Shown here piece after piece: positions 32,937 to 41,364 of a DNA stretch of 64,000 nt. The translations under genes were made by a program, and so were the position numbers. The DNA lies in contig NZ_JAXCLA010000012.1 in the NCBI RefSeq assembly GCF_034043675.1, forward strand, positions 62,001 through 126,000, in the 5' to 3' direction. The DNA is from KK5 sp034043675 (GTDB taxonomy: Bacteria > Pseudomonadota > Gammaproteobacteria > Burkholderiales > Burkholderiaceae_C). The notes beneath the pieces were generated by a model that searched no databases, was not told the origin of the DNA, and was given only the letters and a program-made list of their open reading frames with translations. Positions within the stretch are counted from its first letter, which is position 1. Each line of letters opens with the position of its first letter.

Positions 32937-34463
32937 TCACATCGTCTTGCGCAGGTTTGCCGGCGCGATCTTCAGCGCTTCGCGGTACTTGGCCACCGTG
33001 CGCCGTGCGACCTGGATGCCCTGCTCCTCCAGCATGCTGGACAGCGCGCTGTCAGAAAGCGGCTTGTTCTGGTCCTCGGCGGCGACGAACTGCTTGATCA
33101 GCGCGCGCACGGCGGTGCTCGACGCATTGCCGCCCGCCTCGGTGTTGAGGCCCGAGCCGAAGAAGTACTTCAGCTCGAAGGTGCCGAAGCTGGTGGCCAT
33201 GTATTTGGCCGTGGTCACGCGCGAGATGGTCGATTCGTGCAGGCCCAGCTCGTCGGCGATCTCGCGCAGCACCAGCGGCTTCATCGCCAGCTCGCCGTGC
33301 GTGAAGAAGCCCTTCTGCCGCTCGACGATCGCCTGCGAGACACGCAGGATGGTGTCGAAGCGCTGCTGGATGTTCTTGATGAACCAGCGCGCCTCCTGCA
33401 GCTGGCCGCCCAGCGCGCTATTGCTGATGCCGCCGCGCGTCGCGCGCAGCGCGTTCGCGTAGAGCTCGTTGATGCGCAGCTTGGGTGCGACCTCGGGATT
33501 CAGCATCACGCGCAGTTCGCGGCCGACCTTGCGCACGATCACGTCCGGCACCACGGCCTGGGCCTGGCCGCGGGCGAAGCGGCGGCCGGGCTTGGGCTCC
33601 AGCGAGGTGATCAGGCCTTGGGCCTCGCGCAGCAGGCCTTCGTCGGCGCCGGTCAGCGCCATCAGTCGCTTCAGGTCGCGCTTGGCGAGCAGTTCCAGAT
33701 GCTGCTTGCAGATCAGGATGGCGATCACCTGGCCGGCGCTGCGCTGGATCGTGCGGAGCTGCAGCAGCAGGCACTCGGACAGGTCGCGCGCGCCGACGCC
33801 GGGCGGGTCCATGTGCTGCAGCCACTTCAGCGCGATGCGCAGGTGATCCAGCAGCTCCTCCTGGTCTTCGGGATCGTCGCCGGCGAGCGATTGGGCGATC
33901 TCCTCGATTGCATCTTCGAGATAGCCGTCTTCGTTCAGCGACTCGATCAGCACGTGCAGCGCGGTGCGGTCGGCCTGGGAGAGGCTCATGCCGGCGAGCT
34001 GCTGGCAGAGGTGCTCCTGCAGGCTGATCTCGGCGCTCTCGCGTTCGCTGCGGTCACCGTCGTCGTCGCTGTTGTTGCCGGAGCTGGTGCCCGGCGAGTT
34101 GCTGGGCAGCTCGCGGATGCCGTCGAAATCGTCGCGCTCGGTGCCGTTTTCCCAGTCTTCGCGCTCGGTGGTGCCGAAGTCCTCGGCCTTGATCTCGGGC
34201 GTGTTCTCCGCGTCCGCGCCGCCGCCGAGCTCGCCGTCGGCGCCGCTGTCCTCACCGGCGCTGGCCGCGCTGCGGAGCTCGGACAGCTCGGGCGTGGCGA
34301 CGGAAAAATCTTCCTCCGGCTCCAACAGCGGGTTCTGCGCCAGCATCTGCTCGACTTCCTGGTGCAGTTCAAGCGTCGAGAGCTGCAGCAGCCGGATCGA
34401 CTGCTGCAGCTGGGGCGTCAGTGCCAGGTGCTGGCTGAGCCGGACTTGAAGCGATGGTTTCAT
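32937..34463 (-). CDS. rpoN: RNA polymerase sigma-54 factor RpoN
   Basis: This 508-residue protein has the glutamine/leucine-rich region I (LALTPQLQQSIRLLQLSTLE, then QNPLLE), an acidic region II (about residues 50-130), the core-binding domain, a helix-turn-helix region and the RpoN box ARRTVAKYRE near the C-terminus. It directs transcription from -24/-12 promoters with enhancer-binding activators. The gene follows lptB by 17 bases, as in many proteobacteria; the usual hpf and ptsN genes are not downstream. Confidence 0.96.
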   Translation of the reverse strand: MKPSLQVRLSQHLALTPQLQQSIRLLQLSTLELHQEVEQMLAQNPLLEPEEDFSVATPELSELRSAASAGEDSGADGELGGGADAENTPEIKAEDFGTTEREDWENGTERDDFDGIRELPSNSPGTSSGNNSDDDGDRSERESAEISLQEHLCQQLAGMSLSQADRTALHVLIESLNEDGYLEDAIEEIAQSLAGDDPEDQEELLDHLRIALKWLQHMDPPGVGARDLSECLLLQLRTIQRSAGQVIAILICKQHLELLAKRDLKRLMALTGADEGLLREAQGLITSLEPKPGRRFARGQAQAVVPDVIVRKVGRELRVMLNPEVAPKLRINELYANALRATRGGISNSALGGQLQEARWFIKNIQQRFDTILRVSQAIVERQKGFFTHGELAMKPLVLREIADELGLHESTISRVTTAKYMATSFGTFELKYFFGSGLNTEAGGNASSTAVRALIKQFVAAEDQNKPLSDSALSSMLEEQGIQVARRTVAKYREALKIAPANLRKTM

Positions 34464-34480
34464 CGTGAGCGCCGGCGGGC

Positions 34481-35257
34481 TTACATACGGAAGTGTTCGC
34501 CGAGGTAGACCTTGCGGACGTCGGCGTTGGCGACGATTTCCGCCGGCGTGCCTTCGGCCAGCACCGAACCCTCGCTGATGATGTAGGCGCGGTCGCATAT
34601 GCCCAGCGTCTCGCGCACGTTGTGGTCGGTGATCAGCACGCCGATGCCGCGCGCCTTCAGGAAGCCGATGATGCGCTGGATCTCCAGCACGGCGATCGGG
34701 TCGACGCCGGCGAAGGGCTCGTCCAGCAGGATGAAGCGCGGCTGCGTGGCCAGTGCCCGGGCGATCTCGACGCGCCGGCGTTCGCCGCCGGACAGGGCCG
34801 GCGCGGGGCTGTCGCGCAGCTTCTCGATGCTGAGGTCCTGCAGCAGGCCGTCCAGCAGTTCCTTGATCCGCTTGGCGGAGAGCGCGCGGCCGTTCTCGTC
34901 CTGCTGCAGCTCCAGCACCGCGCGGATGTTTTCCTCGACGGTCAGCTTGCGGAAGATCGAGGCTTCCTGCGGCAGGTAGGACAGACCCAGGCGCGCACGC
35001 TGGTGGATGGGCAGGCGCTGGACCTCCTGGCCGTCGATGCGGATCTCTCCGGCATCGGCGCGAACGAGGCCGACGATCATGTAGAAGCTGGTCGTCTTGC
35101 CGGCGCCGTTGGGGCCCAGCAGGCCGACGACCTCGCCGCTGTGCACGTCCACGTGCACGTCCTTGACGACCCGGCGCACGCCGTAGGTCTTGGCCAACCC
35201 TTGCGCTTCGAGACGGCTCGGGGTGGTCTTGTCGGGGAGGGTTCCGGCGCCTGTCAT
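34481..35257 (-). CDS. lptB: LPS export ABC transporter ATP-binding protein LptB
   Basis: This 258-residue ATPase powers LptFG extraction of lipopolysaccharide from the inner membrane. Walker A GPNGAGKTT is near residue 50, the signature LSGGERRRVEIARAL near 155 and Walker B FILLDEPFAGVDP near 175. The first 15-20 residues are an extra, non-conserved N-terminal tail. The start overlaps the lptA stop by four bases. Confidence 0.96.
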   Translation of the reverse strand: MTGAGTLPDKTTPSRLEAQGLAKTYGVRRVVKDVHVDVHSGEVVGLLGPNGAGKTTSFYMIVGLVRADAGEIRIDGQEVQRLPIHQRARLGLSYLPQEASIFRKLTVEENIRAVLELQQDENGRALSAKRIKELLDGLLQDLSIEKLRDSPAPALSGGERRRVEIARALATQPRFILLDEPFAGVDPIAVLEIQRIIGFLKARGIGVLITDHNVRETLGICDRAYIISEGSVLAEGTPAEIVANADVRKVYLGEHFRM

Positions 35258-35892
35258 GAGGGCTTGCGCGGCTGCAGCGTCAGGCTTGGCTGCAGGGGCA
35301 CCGCCGAGGCGGACGAAGCGGGCGCCTCCGGCGCGCTGGCGGCGCGGGGCATCAGGACCAGGCGGGAGCGGCCGCCCGGGTTCGGCGAACTGTTGCCGCC
35401 TTCCAGGGCGAAGACCTCGGTGCGCTTGTCGTAGATGATCGTGGCGCCGGTCACCTCATGGGCGACCAGGGTGCCGCGCATGTGGCGCACCCGTGCGTTG
35501 CCGACGAAGCGCACGGTGTCGGCGCGGGTGTCGTATTCGAGCTGGTCGGCCGAGCCTTCGATGAACTCGCCGGGCGCATCGCGGGCCTGGCGGAAGGTCA
35601 CCTGCTTGGCGCTGGTGCCGTTGGCGTAGGCCTGGTAGTAGCCGTCGGGCGTTTCGCGGATGTCGGCCTTTTCGGCCCGCAGCACCATCGTGCCCTGCGT
35701 CATCACGACATTGCCGTTCATCTCGGTGCGGTTGTTCGCCACATCGGTCTGGCCGCCCTGGTCGAAGGTGACGTTCATCGGCTTGAGCCGGTCGGCCTTC
35801 TCGGCCTCAGCGGGGCCGGCACCCAAAGCGACCGCCAGCAGCAGGGCTGCGGCGGTCAGCGTTGACAAGGAATAGCGTGGCAGTTGTCTCAT
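35254..35892 (-). CDS. lptA: LPS transport periplasmic protein LptA
   Basis: This 212-residue protein has a signal peptide (cleavage likely after GPAEA) and an OstA beta-jellyroll domain (KPMNVTFDQGGQTDVANNRT, MNGNVVMTQGTMVLRAEKAD, VHMRGT-type repeats). It bridges LPS across the periplasm. The C-terminus is Pro/Ser/Ala-rich and extends past the usual end. lptC and kdsC, commonly upstream, are absent; the dsbA gene lies there instead. Confidence 0.92.
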   Translation of the reverse strand: MRQLPRYSLSTLTAAALLLAVALGAGPAEAEKADRLKPMNVTFDQGGQTDVANNRTEMNGNVVMTQGTMVLRAEKADIRETPDGYYQAYANGTSAKQVTFRQARDAPGEFIEGSADQLEYDTRADTVRFVGNARVRHMRGTLVAHEVTGATIIYDKRTEVFALEGGNSSPNPGGRSRLVLMPRAASAPEAPASSASAVPLQPSLTLQPRKPS

Positions 35893-35961
35893 GGCGGCAC
35901 AGTTCTTGCAGAACATTCTAGCCCGTGCCGCGGCGCGATCCCGCAGGGAAATGTGACGGGA

Positions 35962-36636
35962 TTACGCCTTCGTGCGAGCGAGCTTGAGCAGGTAGTCCGC
36001 CACGCCGATCGCGTTCTTGCCCAGGCTCTCCTCGGTCAGGCCGCTGACACCGGCGCCGGCCATGGACGGCGAGGTCGTGAAACGGCCGCCGATCGCCAGC
36101 GTGGGCACGCCGTCGATCCGGTAGTCTTCGCTCAGCTTGGTGGCGGCTTGAGCCTTGGTCTGGACGCCGAAGGAGTTGAACGCGGCCTTGAACTTGGCCG
36201 GATCCACGCCCAGCTTGGTGACCATCGCGGTGATCGAGGCTTCGTCCGTCAGGTTCAGGCGCTGCACGTGGAAGGCGTTGAAGATGCCCGCGTGCACCTG
36301 CGCCTCGACGCCCATCGCTTCCAGCGCGAAGAACAGCTTCTGGTGCAGCTTGACCATCGCGTTGAAGCCGACGTGCAGGCGCCGGAAGGAGACGTCCGCC
36401 GGCAATTGCTTGACCCAGGCTTCCAGCGTCGGGTCGAAGACGAAGCAGTGCGGGCAGCCGTACCAGAAGAACTCGATCACCTCGATCTTGCCCGGCGGCG
36501 TCGGCAGCGGCTGGCCCATGCGCTGGTAGTTGCGGCCTTCGACGGGCGCGGCGCCCTGCGCGGAGGCCAGCAGCGGGGACGAAACGGCGGAAGCGCCCAG
36601 CAGGGCAGCGGAGAAATCGCGACGGCGCAGCAGCAT
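35962..36636 (-). CDS. dsbA: Periplasmic thiol:disulfide oxidoreductase DsbA
   Basis: This 224-residue thioredoxin-fold protein introduces disulfides into exported proteins. The active site is CPHC in FFWYGCPHCFVFDP near residue 60, and the cis-proline loop is GVPTLAIGG near residue 180. The N-terminal leader starts MLLRRRDFSAALLGASA; the Arg-Arg-x-Phe pattern resembles a Tat signal, although a Sec signal is also possible. It lies between the SPOR protein gene and lptA. Confidence 0.93.
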   Translation of the reverse strand: MLLRRRDFSAALLGASAVSSPLLASAQGAAPVEGRNYQRMGQPLPTPPGKIEVIEFFWYGCPHCFVFDPTLEAWVKQLPADVSFRRLHVGFNAMVKLHQKLFFALEAMGVEAQVHAGIFNAFHVQRLNLTDEASITAMVTKLGVDPAKFKAAFNSFGVQTKAQAATKLSEDYRIDGVPTLAIGGRFTTSPSMAGAGVSGLTEESLGKNAIGVADYLLKLARTKA

Positions 36637-36728
36637 GACTTTCTTTCCTCGGCGGAATGGGGTTTGACGCGGCAGCTTAGCCGAAGGCGGCTTAGTGCCG
36701 CCTTAACGAGCGACTTGCCCGACAGCCG

Positions 36729-37436
36729 TTACTGGCGTTGGACGCGCACCAGATTGGCCTCGACGCCGGCGGCCTCGACCTTGCGCTGCAGGTCTTCGGC
36801 TTCCGGGCGCCCATCCAGCGGGCCCATGCGGACGCGGTAGACGGTGCGGCCGGCCTGCTCGCGCTCCAGCACCTTGGCGCTGAAACCCTGCATCGCCAGC
36901 TTGGCGCGCTGCTGCTCGGCGTCGTCGGCCTGCGTGTAGGCGCCGGCCTGGACGTAATAGATGTACGGATCGTTGCCGCTGCCGGACATCGCCGCGCTGG
37001 CGGCGGCCAGGGCGGCAGTGGCCTTGGTCGTCGCGGGCTTCGATGCGGCCGGCGCCGGGACGGCTGCCACGACCGGCGGCGGGGTGACCACCGCGCCGGG
37101 CGCTTGTTCCACCGGTGCCACGTCAGGCGTCGGCGCTGGTGCTGGCGTGCCGCTGACGGTGCCGCTCGCCGCCTTCGCGCCGGACTTGCTCGCCAGCGGC
37201 GCGTTCGGATCCCAGTTCTTGTTGCGGGCGGCTTCCTCGGCGTCCTGCTCGGCGGTGCGCTGCGGCACCTTGTTGACGAAGGGCACCGGCACCTTGGTGA
37301 TGTAGAGCGCCACGCCCAGCGCGACCGCCAGGCCCAGCAGCAGGCCGACGATCAGACCCAGCACGAAGCCGCCGCGCTGCTCCTGCTTCTTGTTGCTATT
37401 GCTGCCCTTGTTGCTGCCGCTCTTGGCGCTGCTCAT
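36729..37436 (-). CDS. SPOR-domain membrane protein
   Basis: This 235-residue protein has a short Ser/Gly/Asn/Lys-rich cytoplasmic start, one membrane helix (about residues 24-46, FVLGLIVGLLLGLAVALGVA), a Pro/Ala-rich periplasmic linker (about 75-150) and a C-terminal SPOR domain (YIYYVQAGAYTQADDAEQQR to the end) that binds denuded septal peptidoglycan. It is FtsN-like in architecture. Start and argS stop overlap by four bases (ATGA), and dsbA follows 92 bases later. Confidence 0.9.
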   Translation of the reverse strand: MSSAKSGSNKGSNSNKKQEQRGGFVLGLIVGLLLGLAVALGVALYITKVPVPFVNKVPQRTAEQDAEEAARNKNWDPNAPLASKSGAKAASGTVSGTPAPAPTPDVAPVEQAPGAVVTPPPVVAAVPAPAASKPATTKATAALAAASAAMSGSGNDPYIYYVQAGAYTQADDAEQQRAKLAMQGFSAKVLEREQAGRTVYRVRMGPLDGRPEAEDLQRKVEAAGVEANLVRVQRQ

Positions 37437-39145
37437 GCGTTCTCCGTCGTCGTTTCTCGTGACATCTGATCCGGGGCGCTGACGCCCAGCAGGCGCAGCG
37501 CGTTGCGCAGCACCTGGCGCGTGGCCGCCAGCAGCGCGATGCGCGAGCGGGTCAGCGCTTCGGCCTGGCCCAGCACGCGTTCGGCCGCATAGTAGCTGTG
37601 GAAGGCGGCGGCCAAGTCGCGCAGGTAGAAGGCGACGTCATGCGGCGCCAGGCCCTCGGCGGCGCTGGCCAGCATGCGCGGGTAGTCGGCCAGCTTGAGC
37701 ATCAGCGCCATCTCGGTCGGCGCGTCCAGCAGGCTCAGGTCGGCGCCGGCCAGCGCGGCCTCGTCGCCGCCCGAGTCCTCGGCCCACTTGCGGATGATCG
37801 AGCAGATCCGGGCGTGCGCGTACTGCACGTAGAACACCGGGTTCTCGTCGTTCTGCTTCAGCGCAAGGTCGACGTCGAAGACGAATTCGGTGTCGGCCTT
37901 GCGGCTGTTCAGGAAGAAGCGCACCGCGTCGCGGCTGGTCCAGTCGACCAGATCGCGCAGGGTCACGTAGCTGCCGGCGCGCTTGGAGATCTTGACCTCC
38001 TCGCCGCCCCTCATCACGGTGACCATCTTGTGCAGCACGTAGTCGGGGAAGCCCTGCGGGATGCCGATCTCCAGGCCCTGCAGGCCGCCGCGCACGCGGG
38101 CGATCGTGCCGTGGTGGTCGGTGCCCTGCACGTTGATGCACTTGGTGTAGCCGCGCTGGAACTTGTTCGTGTGGTATGCCACGTCCGGCACGAAGTAGGT
38201 GTAGCCGCCCTCGGACTTGCGCATCACGCGGTCCTTGTCGTCGCCGTACTCGGTGGTACGCAGCCACAGGGCGCCGCCTTCCTCGTAGGTCTTGCCGTTG
38301 GCGACCAGGGTCTCCACGGTCTTCTCGACGGCGCCGGAGCTGTACAGGCTCGTCTCGAGGAAGTAGTTGTCGAACTTCAGGCCGAAGGCCTGCAGGTCCA
38401 GGTCCTGCTCGTGACGCAGGTAGGCGACGGCGAACTGGCGGATGCTGTCCAGGTCCTCGATGTCGCCGCTGGCGGTGAACTGGCGGTCGTCGGCCTTGAC
38501 GGTCTTCTTGGCCAGGAAGGCTTCGGCGATGTCCTGGATGTAGTCGCCGTTGTAGGCGCTCTCCGGCCAGCCGGCGTCACCGGGCTTGAAGCCCTTCAGG
38601 CGGGCCTGAGTCGAGGCCGCCAAGGTGGCGATCTGCACGCCGGCGTCGTTGTAATAGAACTCGCGGGTGACCTCGGCGCCCTGCGTCTGGAACAGGCTGC
38701 ACATGGCATCGCCCAGCGCGGCCTGGCGGGCGTGGCCCACGTGCAGCGGGCCGGTCGGGTTCGCGGAGACGAACTCCACCATCACATGGCGGCCGCTCGA
38801 CGGCTGGGTGCCGAAGCGCTCGGCACCGGCCAGCACCTCGGCGACGACCGACTGCTTGGCGGCCGGCTTCAGCCGGATGTTGATGAAGCCCGGCCCGGCG
38901 ATCTCCATGGCCTCGACCCAGCGCTCGAAGGCCGGCTTGGCGCGCAGCGCGTCGACCAGGGCCTGGCCCAGCTCGCGCGGATTCTTCTTCAGCGGTCGCG
39001 CCAGCTGCATGGCGGCGGTCACGGCGAAATCGCCGTGGCTGGCCTGCTTTGGCGATTCGAAGGCGGCGGCGAGCTCGGCGCCGGGGCTCAGTTCCTGGAT
39101 GGCTTCGCCCAGGGCGGCGAGCAGTTCCTGCTTGGCTTGGATCAT
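37433..39145 (-). CDS. argS: Arginyl-tRNA synthetase
   Basis: This 570-residue class I synthetase has the N-terminal Arg-tRNA binding domain, the HIGH-type motif in SANPTGPLHVGHARQAALGD near residue 125, a KMSK-like segment VKISKRAGSYVTL, and the DALR anticodon-binding domain at the C-terminus (RVLGQAEALTRSRIALLAA). It begins a minus-strand group running through the SPOR gene, dsbA, lptA, lptB and rpoN. Only 40 bases separate it from the divergent kinase gene. Confidence 0.97.
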   Translation of the reverse strand: MIQAKQELLAALGEAIQELSPGAELAAAFESPKQASHGDFAVTAAMQLARPLKKNPRELGQALVDALRAKPAFERWVEAMEIAGPGFINIRLKPAAKQSVVAEVLAGAERFGTQPSSGRHVMVEFVSANPTGPLHVGHARQAALGDAMCSLFQTQGAEVTREFYYNDAGVQIATLAASTQARLKGFKPGDAGWPESAYNGDYIQDIAEAFLAKKTVKADDRQFTASGDIEDLDSIRQFAVAYLRHEQDLDLQAFGLKFDNYFLETSLYSSGAVEKTVETLVANGKTYEEGGALWLRTTEYGDDKDRVMRKSEGGYTYFVPDVAYHTNKFQRGYTKCINVQGTDHHGTIARVRGGLQGLEIGIPQGFPDYVLHKMVTVMRGGEEVKISKRAGSYVTLRDLVDWTSRDAVRFFLNSRKADTEFVFDVDLALKQNDENPVFYVQYAHARICSIIRKWAEDSGGDEAALAGADLSLLDAPTEMALMLKLADYPRMLASAAEGLAPHDVAFYLRDLAAAFHSYYAAERVLGQAEALTRSRIALLAATRQVLRNALRLLGVSAPDQMSRETTTENA

Positions 39146-39185
39146 CCCGTAATTCTAGATTGGCCCCCTGAGTATCATCCGACCC

Positions 39186-40538
39186 ATGTCGATGGACTCC
39201 AGCCTAACGCTCGATTCGAGCGTCAACCTGCCGGCCCGAATCGGGCGCTACAAGGTGCTGCGCCAGCTCGGCGAAGGCGCGACCAGCGACGTGTTCCTGG
39301 CCGCCGATGAATTCAAGGGTGGCGAGGTCGCGATCAAGCGGATGCGCTCCTGGGCGGGCCGTGCGGAGCCGGGCGACTACAGCCTGCACTTCTATGCGGC
39401 CGAGGCGGCGCTGGCCGGGCGCCTGCCGCACCCGAACGTCGTGCAGATCCTCGACGCCGTGCCCGACACCGAGCAGCCCTACCTGGTGATGGAGTACGTG
39501 CCCGGCGTCACGCTGAAGCACTTCTGTCGCAGCGACCGGCTGCTGCCGCTGGACCAGATCGTGGAACTCGGCTTCAAGTGCGCGATGGCGCTGAGCTATG
39601 TGTTCCGCCAGGGCGTGATTCACCGCGACGTGAAGCCCGCCAACCTGCTGGCGGTGCTCGATGCGCAGGGCCAAGTGACGGACGTCAAGGTCAGTGACTT
39701 CGGCTCGGCGCTGAACCTGCTGTCCGACACGACGCAGGTGCACCGCGTCGGCTCGCTGGCCTTCATGCCGCCGGAGCAGATCGAGGGCGGCGACGTCGAT
39801 GCGCGGGCCGACATCTATTCGCTCGGTGCAGTGCTCTACAACCTGATCGCCGGCCGCCCGCCGTTCGACGCGCCGAACCAGATGGCGCTGATGCACCAGA
39901 TCTACCACCAGGCGCCGGCCTCGCTGGCGGACCTGCGCGGCGGCGTCACCCGCGAGTTGGATGCCGTCATCGCCAAGGCGCTGGCCAAGCATCCGAACGA
40001 GCGCTACCCGGATTGGGACAGCTTCGGGCGAGCGCTGTCGGAACTGGTGGCGAAGCAGCTGGTGCCGCTGGCGCGGCTGCACGAGGTCAAGGACTCGGAG
40101 CGCTTCAACATGCTGCGCGAGCTGGAGTTTTTCTCCGATTTCGGCGATGTGGAACTGTGGGAGGTCGTGCACCGGGCGCGTTGGCGGCGCTACCCGGTCG
40201 AGCATGCGCTGTACAAGCGGGGCCAGGAGGGCAATACCTTCCACATCATTGCGCAGGGCACGGTGGAGGTCTGGCGCGACGGCGGCCGGGTCGCGACCTT
40301 GGGCAAGGGCACCTCGGTGGGCGAGATGGCCTACCTGGCGCCGAATCCGGACCTGCGCCGGCACAGCACCGACATCAAGGTCAGCGAACAGTGCACGACG
40401 ATCTCGTTCACGCCCGATTCGCTGGGCCTGCTGAGCCCCGAGTGCCAGCATCGCTTCGACCGCGCCTTCATCCAGGTGCTGGTGCGGCGCCTGCATGCGG
40501 CGCACGAGTCGATCGCGCATCCGCGGCGGATCCTGTAG
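39186..40538 (+). CDS. Ser/Thr protein kinase with C-terminal cyclic-nucleotide-binding-like domain
   Basis: This 450-residue protein has a Hanks-type kinase domain (about residues 21-290): a glycine loop LGEGATSDVF, Lys in VAIKRMRS, catalytic loop VIHRDVKPANLL near residue 143, SDFGSA, and an activation segment ending MPPEQ. A second domain follows (about residues 310-430) with the cNMP-binding shape (FFSDFGDVELWEVVH, LYKRGQEGNTFHIIAQGTVE, GTSVGEMAYLAPN). No membrane segment is present. The phosphate-binding cassette looks partly degenerate, with no clear Arg-Ala pair, so nucleotide binding is uncertain. It may be a nucleotide-gated kinase. Confidence 0.9.
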   Translation: MSMDSSLTLDSSVNLPARIGRYKVLRQLGEGATSDVFLAADEFKGGEVAIKRMRSWAGRAEPGDYSLHFYAAEAALAGRLPHPNVVQILDAVPDTEQPYLVMEYVPGVTLKHFCRSDRLLPLDQIVELGFKCAMALSYVFRQGVIHRDVKPANLLAVLDAQGQVTDVKVSDFGSALNLLSDTTQVHRVGSLAFMPPEQIEGGDVDARADIYSLGAVLYNLIAGRPPFDAPNQMALMHQIYHQAPASLADLRGGVTRELDAVIAKALAKHPNERYPDWDSFGRALSELVAKQLVPLARLHEVKDSERFNMLRELEFFSDFGDVELWEVVHRARWRRYPVEHALYKRGQEGNTFHIIAQGTVEVWRDGGRVATLGKGTSVGEMAYLAPNPDLRRHSTDIKVSEQCTTISFTPDSLGLLSPECQHRFDRAFIQVLVRRLHAAHESIAHPRRIL

Positions 40539-40662
40539 CCACCCGCCTCGGGTAAAAGTGGCGCGCCGCGCCCCCAAGGACGAGCATTGCCCGCACGCCG
40601 GCGCATTGCTGGAATGGCCTTCCCATCAACCGCAACGCCCGATCGGGCAAGGAAGTGCCGCC

Positions 40663-40896
40663 ATGAAGACTTTGATCACCGTCGTCGCCCTGTCTCTCGC
40701 CAGCCTCGCCGGCAGCGCCGCCTGGGCGAAGGACTCTGCCGACAAAACCACCGACAAAGCCGCCGAACCCTCGCCGGCCCGCACCGCGCAGCGCGAGAAG
40801 ATGAAGACCTGCAACGCCGACGCCAAGGCCGCCGGCAAGAAGGGCGACGAACGCAAGGCCTTCATGAAGGAATGCCTGAGCGCCAAGAAGCAGTGA
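40663..40896 (+). CDS. PsiF-like small secreted protein
   Basis: This 77-residue protein has a signal peptide (MKTLITVVALSLASLAGSA, cleavage after AWA) and a single PsiF-type repeat: KMKTCNADAKAAGKKGDERK, then AFMKECLSAKK. PsiF proteins are periplasmic, induced by phosphate starvation in E. coli, and of unknown activity. GGAAG precedes the ATG. A rho-independent terminator begins 27 bases after the stop. Confidence 0.85.
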   Translation: MKTLITVVALSLASLAGSAAWAKDSADKTTDKAAEPSPARTAQREKMKTCNADAKAAGKKGDERKAFMKECLSAKKQ

Positions 40897-40922
40897 TTGC
40901 ATCGTTGTTGCAAACGGATACC

Positions 40923-40948
40923 AAGGGGACCCTCAGCGGGTCCCCTTT
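40923..40948 (+). terminator. Rho-independent terminator after the PsiF-like gene
   Basis: An 8-bp perfect stem (GGGGACCC/GGGTCCCC), loop TCAGC, extended by A-T pairs at the base (AA/TT) and followed by a short T run. It separates the first PsiF-like gene from the second. Confidence 0.85.
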
Positions 40949-41061
40949 GCTTTGGTCGCGTGCGTTGCGGAGACAGCCATGCAAGCCCGTCTTGCTCCTG
41001 TCCTAGGGGCATGCTTGAATGAGCCCGGCCCCGATGGCCGATCACACCGAGAGGAATCCGC

Positions 41062-41343
41062 ATGAAATCCCTGCCCCGCATCCTGTTCGCCGCCGCCCTG
41101 ACCCTGGGCTTCGCGGCCGCCCATGCCGCCGATGCGACTTGCGATGCCCAGGCGACCGACAAGAAGCTGCACGGCGCCGCCAAGACCAGCTTCCTGAAGA
41201 AGTGCAATGCCGATGCCGCCGCCTCGGCGCCGGCCGGCAACGCCGCCTGCGAAACCAAGGCCGCCGACAAGAAGCTGCACGGCGCCGCGAAGAACAGCTT
41301 CGTCAAGAAGTGCACGGCCGACGCGGCCGCCGGCAAGTCCTGA
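41062..41343 (+). CDS. Small secreted protein with duplicated PsiF-like motif
   Basis: This 93-residue protein has a signal peptide (MKSLPRILFAAALTLGFAAA, cleavage after AHA) and two nearly identical units, CDAQATDKKLHGAAKTSFLK and CETKAADKKLHGAAKNSFVK, each ending Lys-Lys-Cys/Lys-Cys. Each unit carries two cysteines about 20 residues apart, suggesting helical hairpins closed by a disulfide. The motif resembles PsiF repeats but is a distinct variant. The neighbouring gene encodes a single-repeat relative, so this is a small local family. Confidence 0.8.
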   Translation: MKSLPRILFAAALTLGFAAAHAADATCDAQATDKKLHGAAKTSFLKKCNADAAASAPAGNAACETKAADKKLHGAAKNSFVKKCTADAAAGKS

Positions 41344-41364
41344 CCCGCGCGGTTCTTTCTTTCC

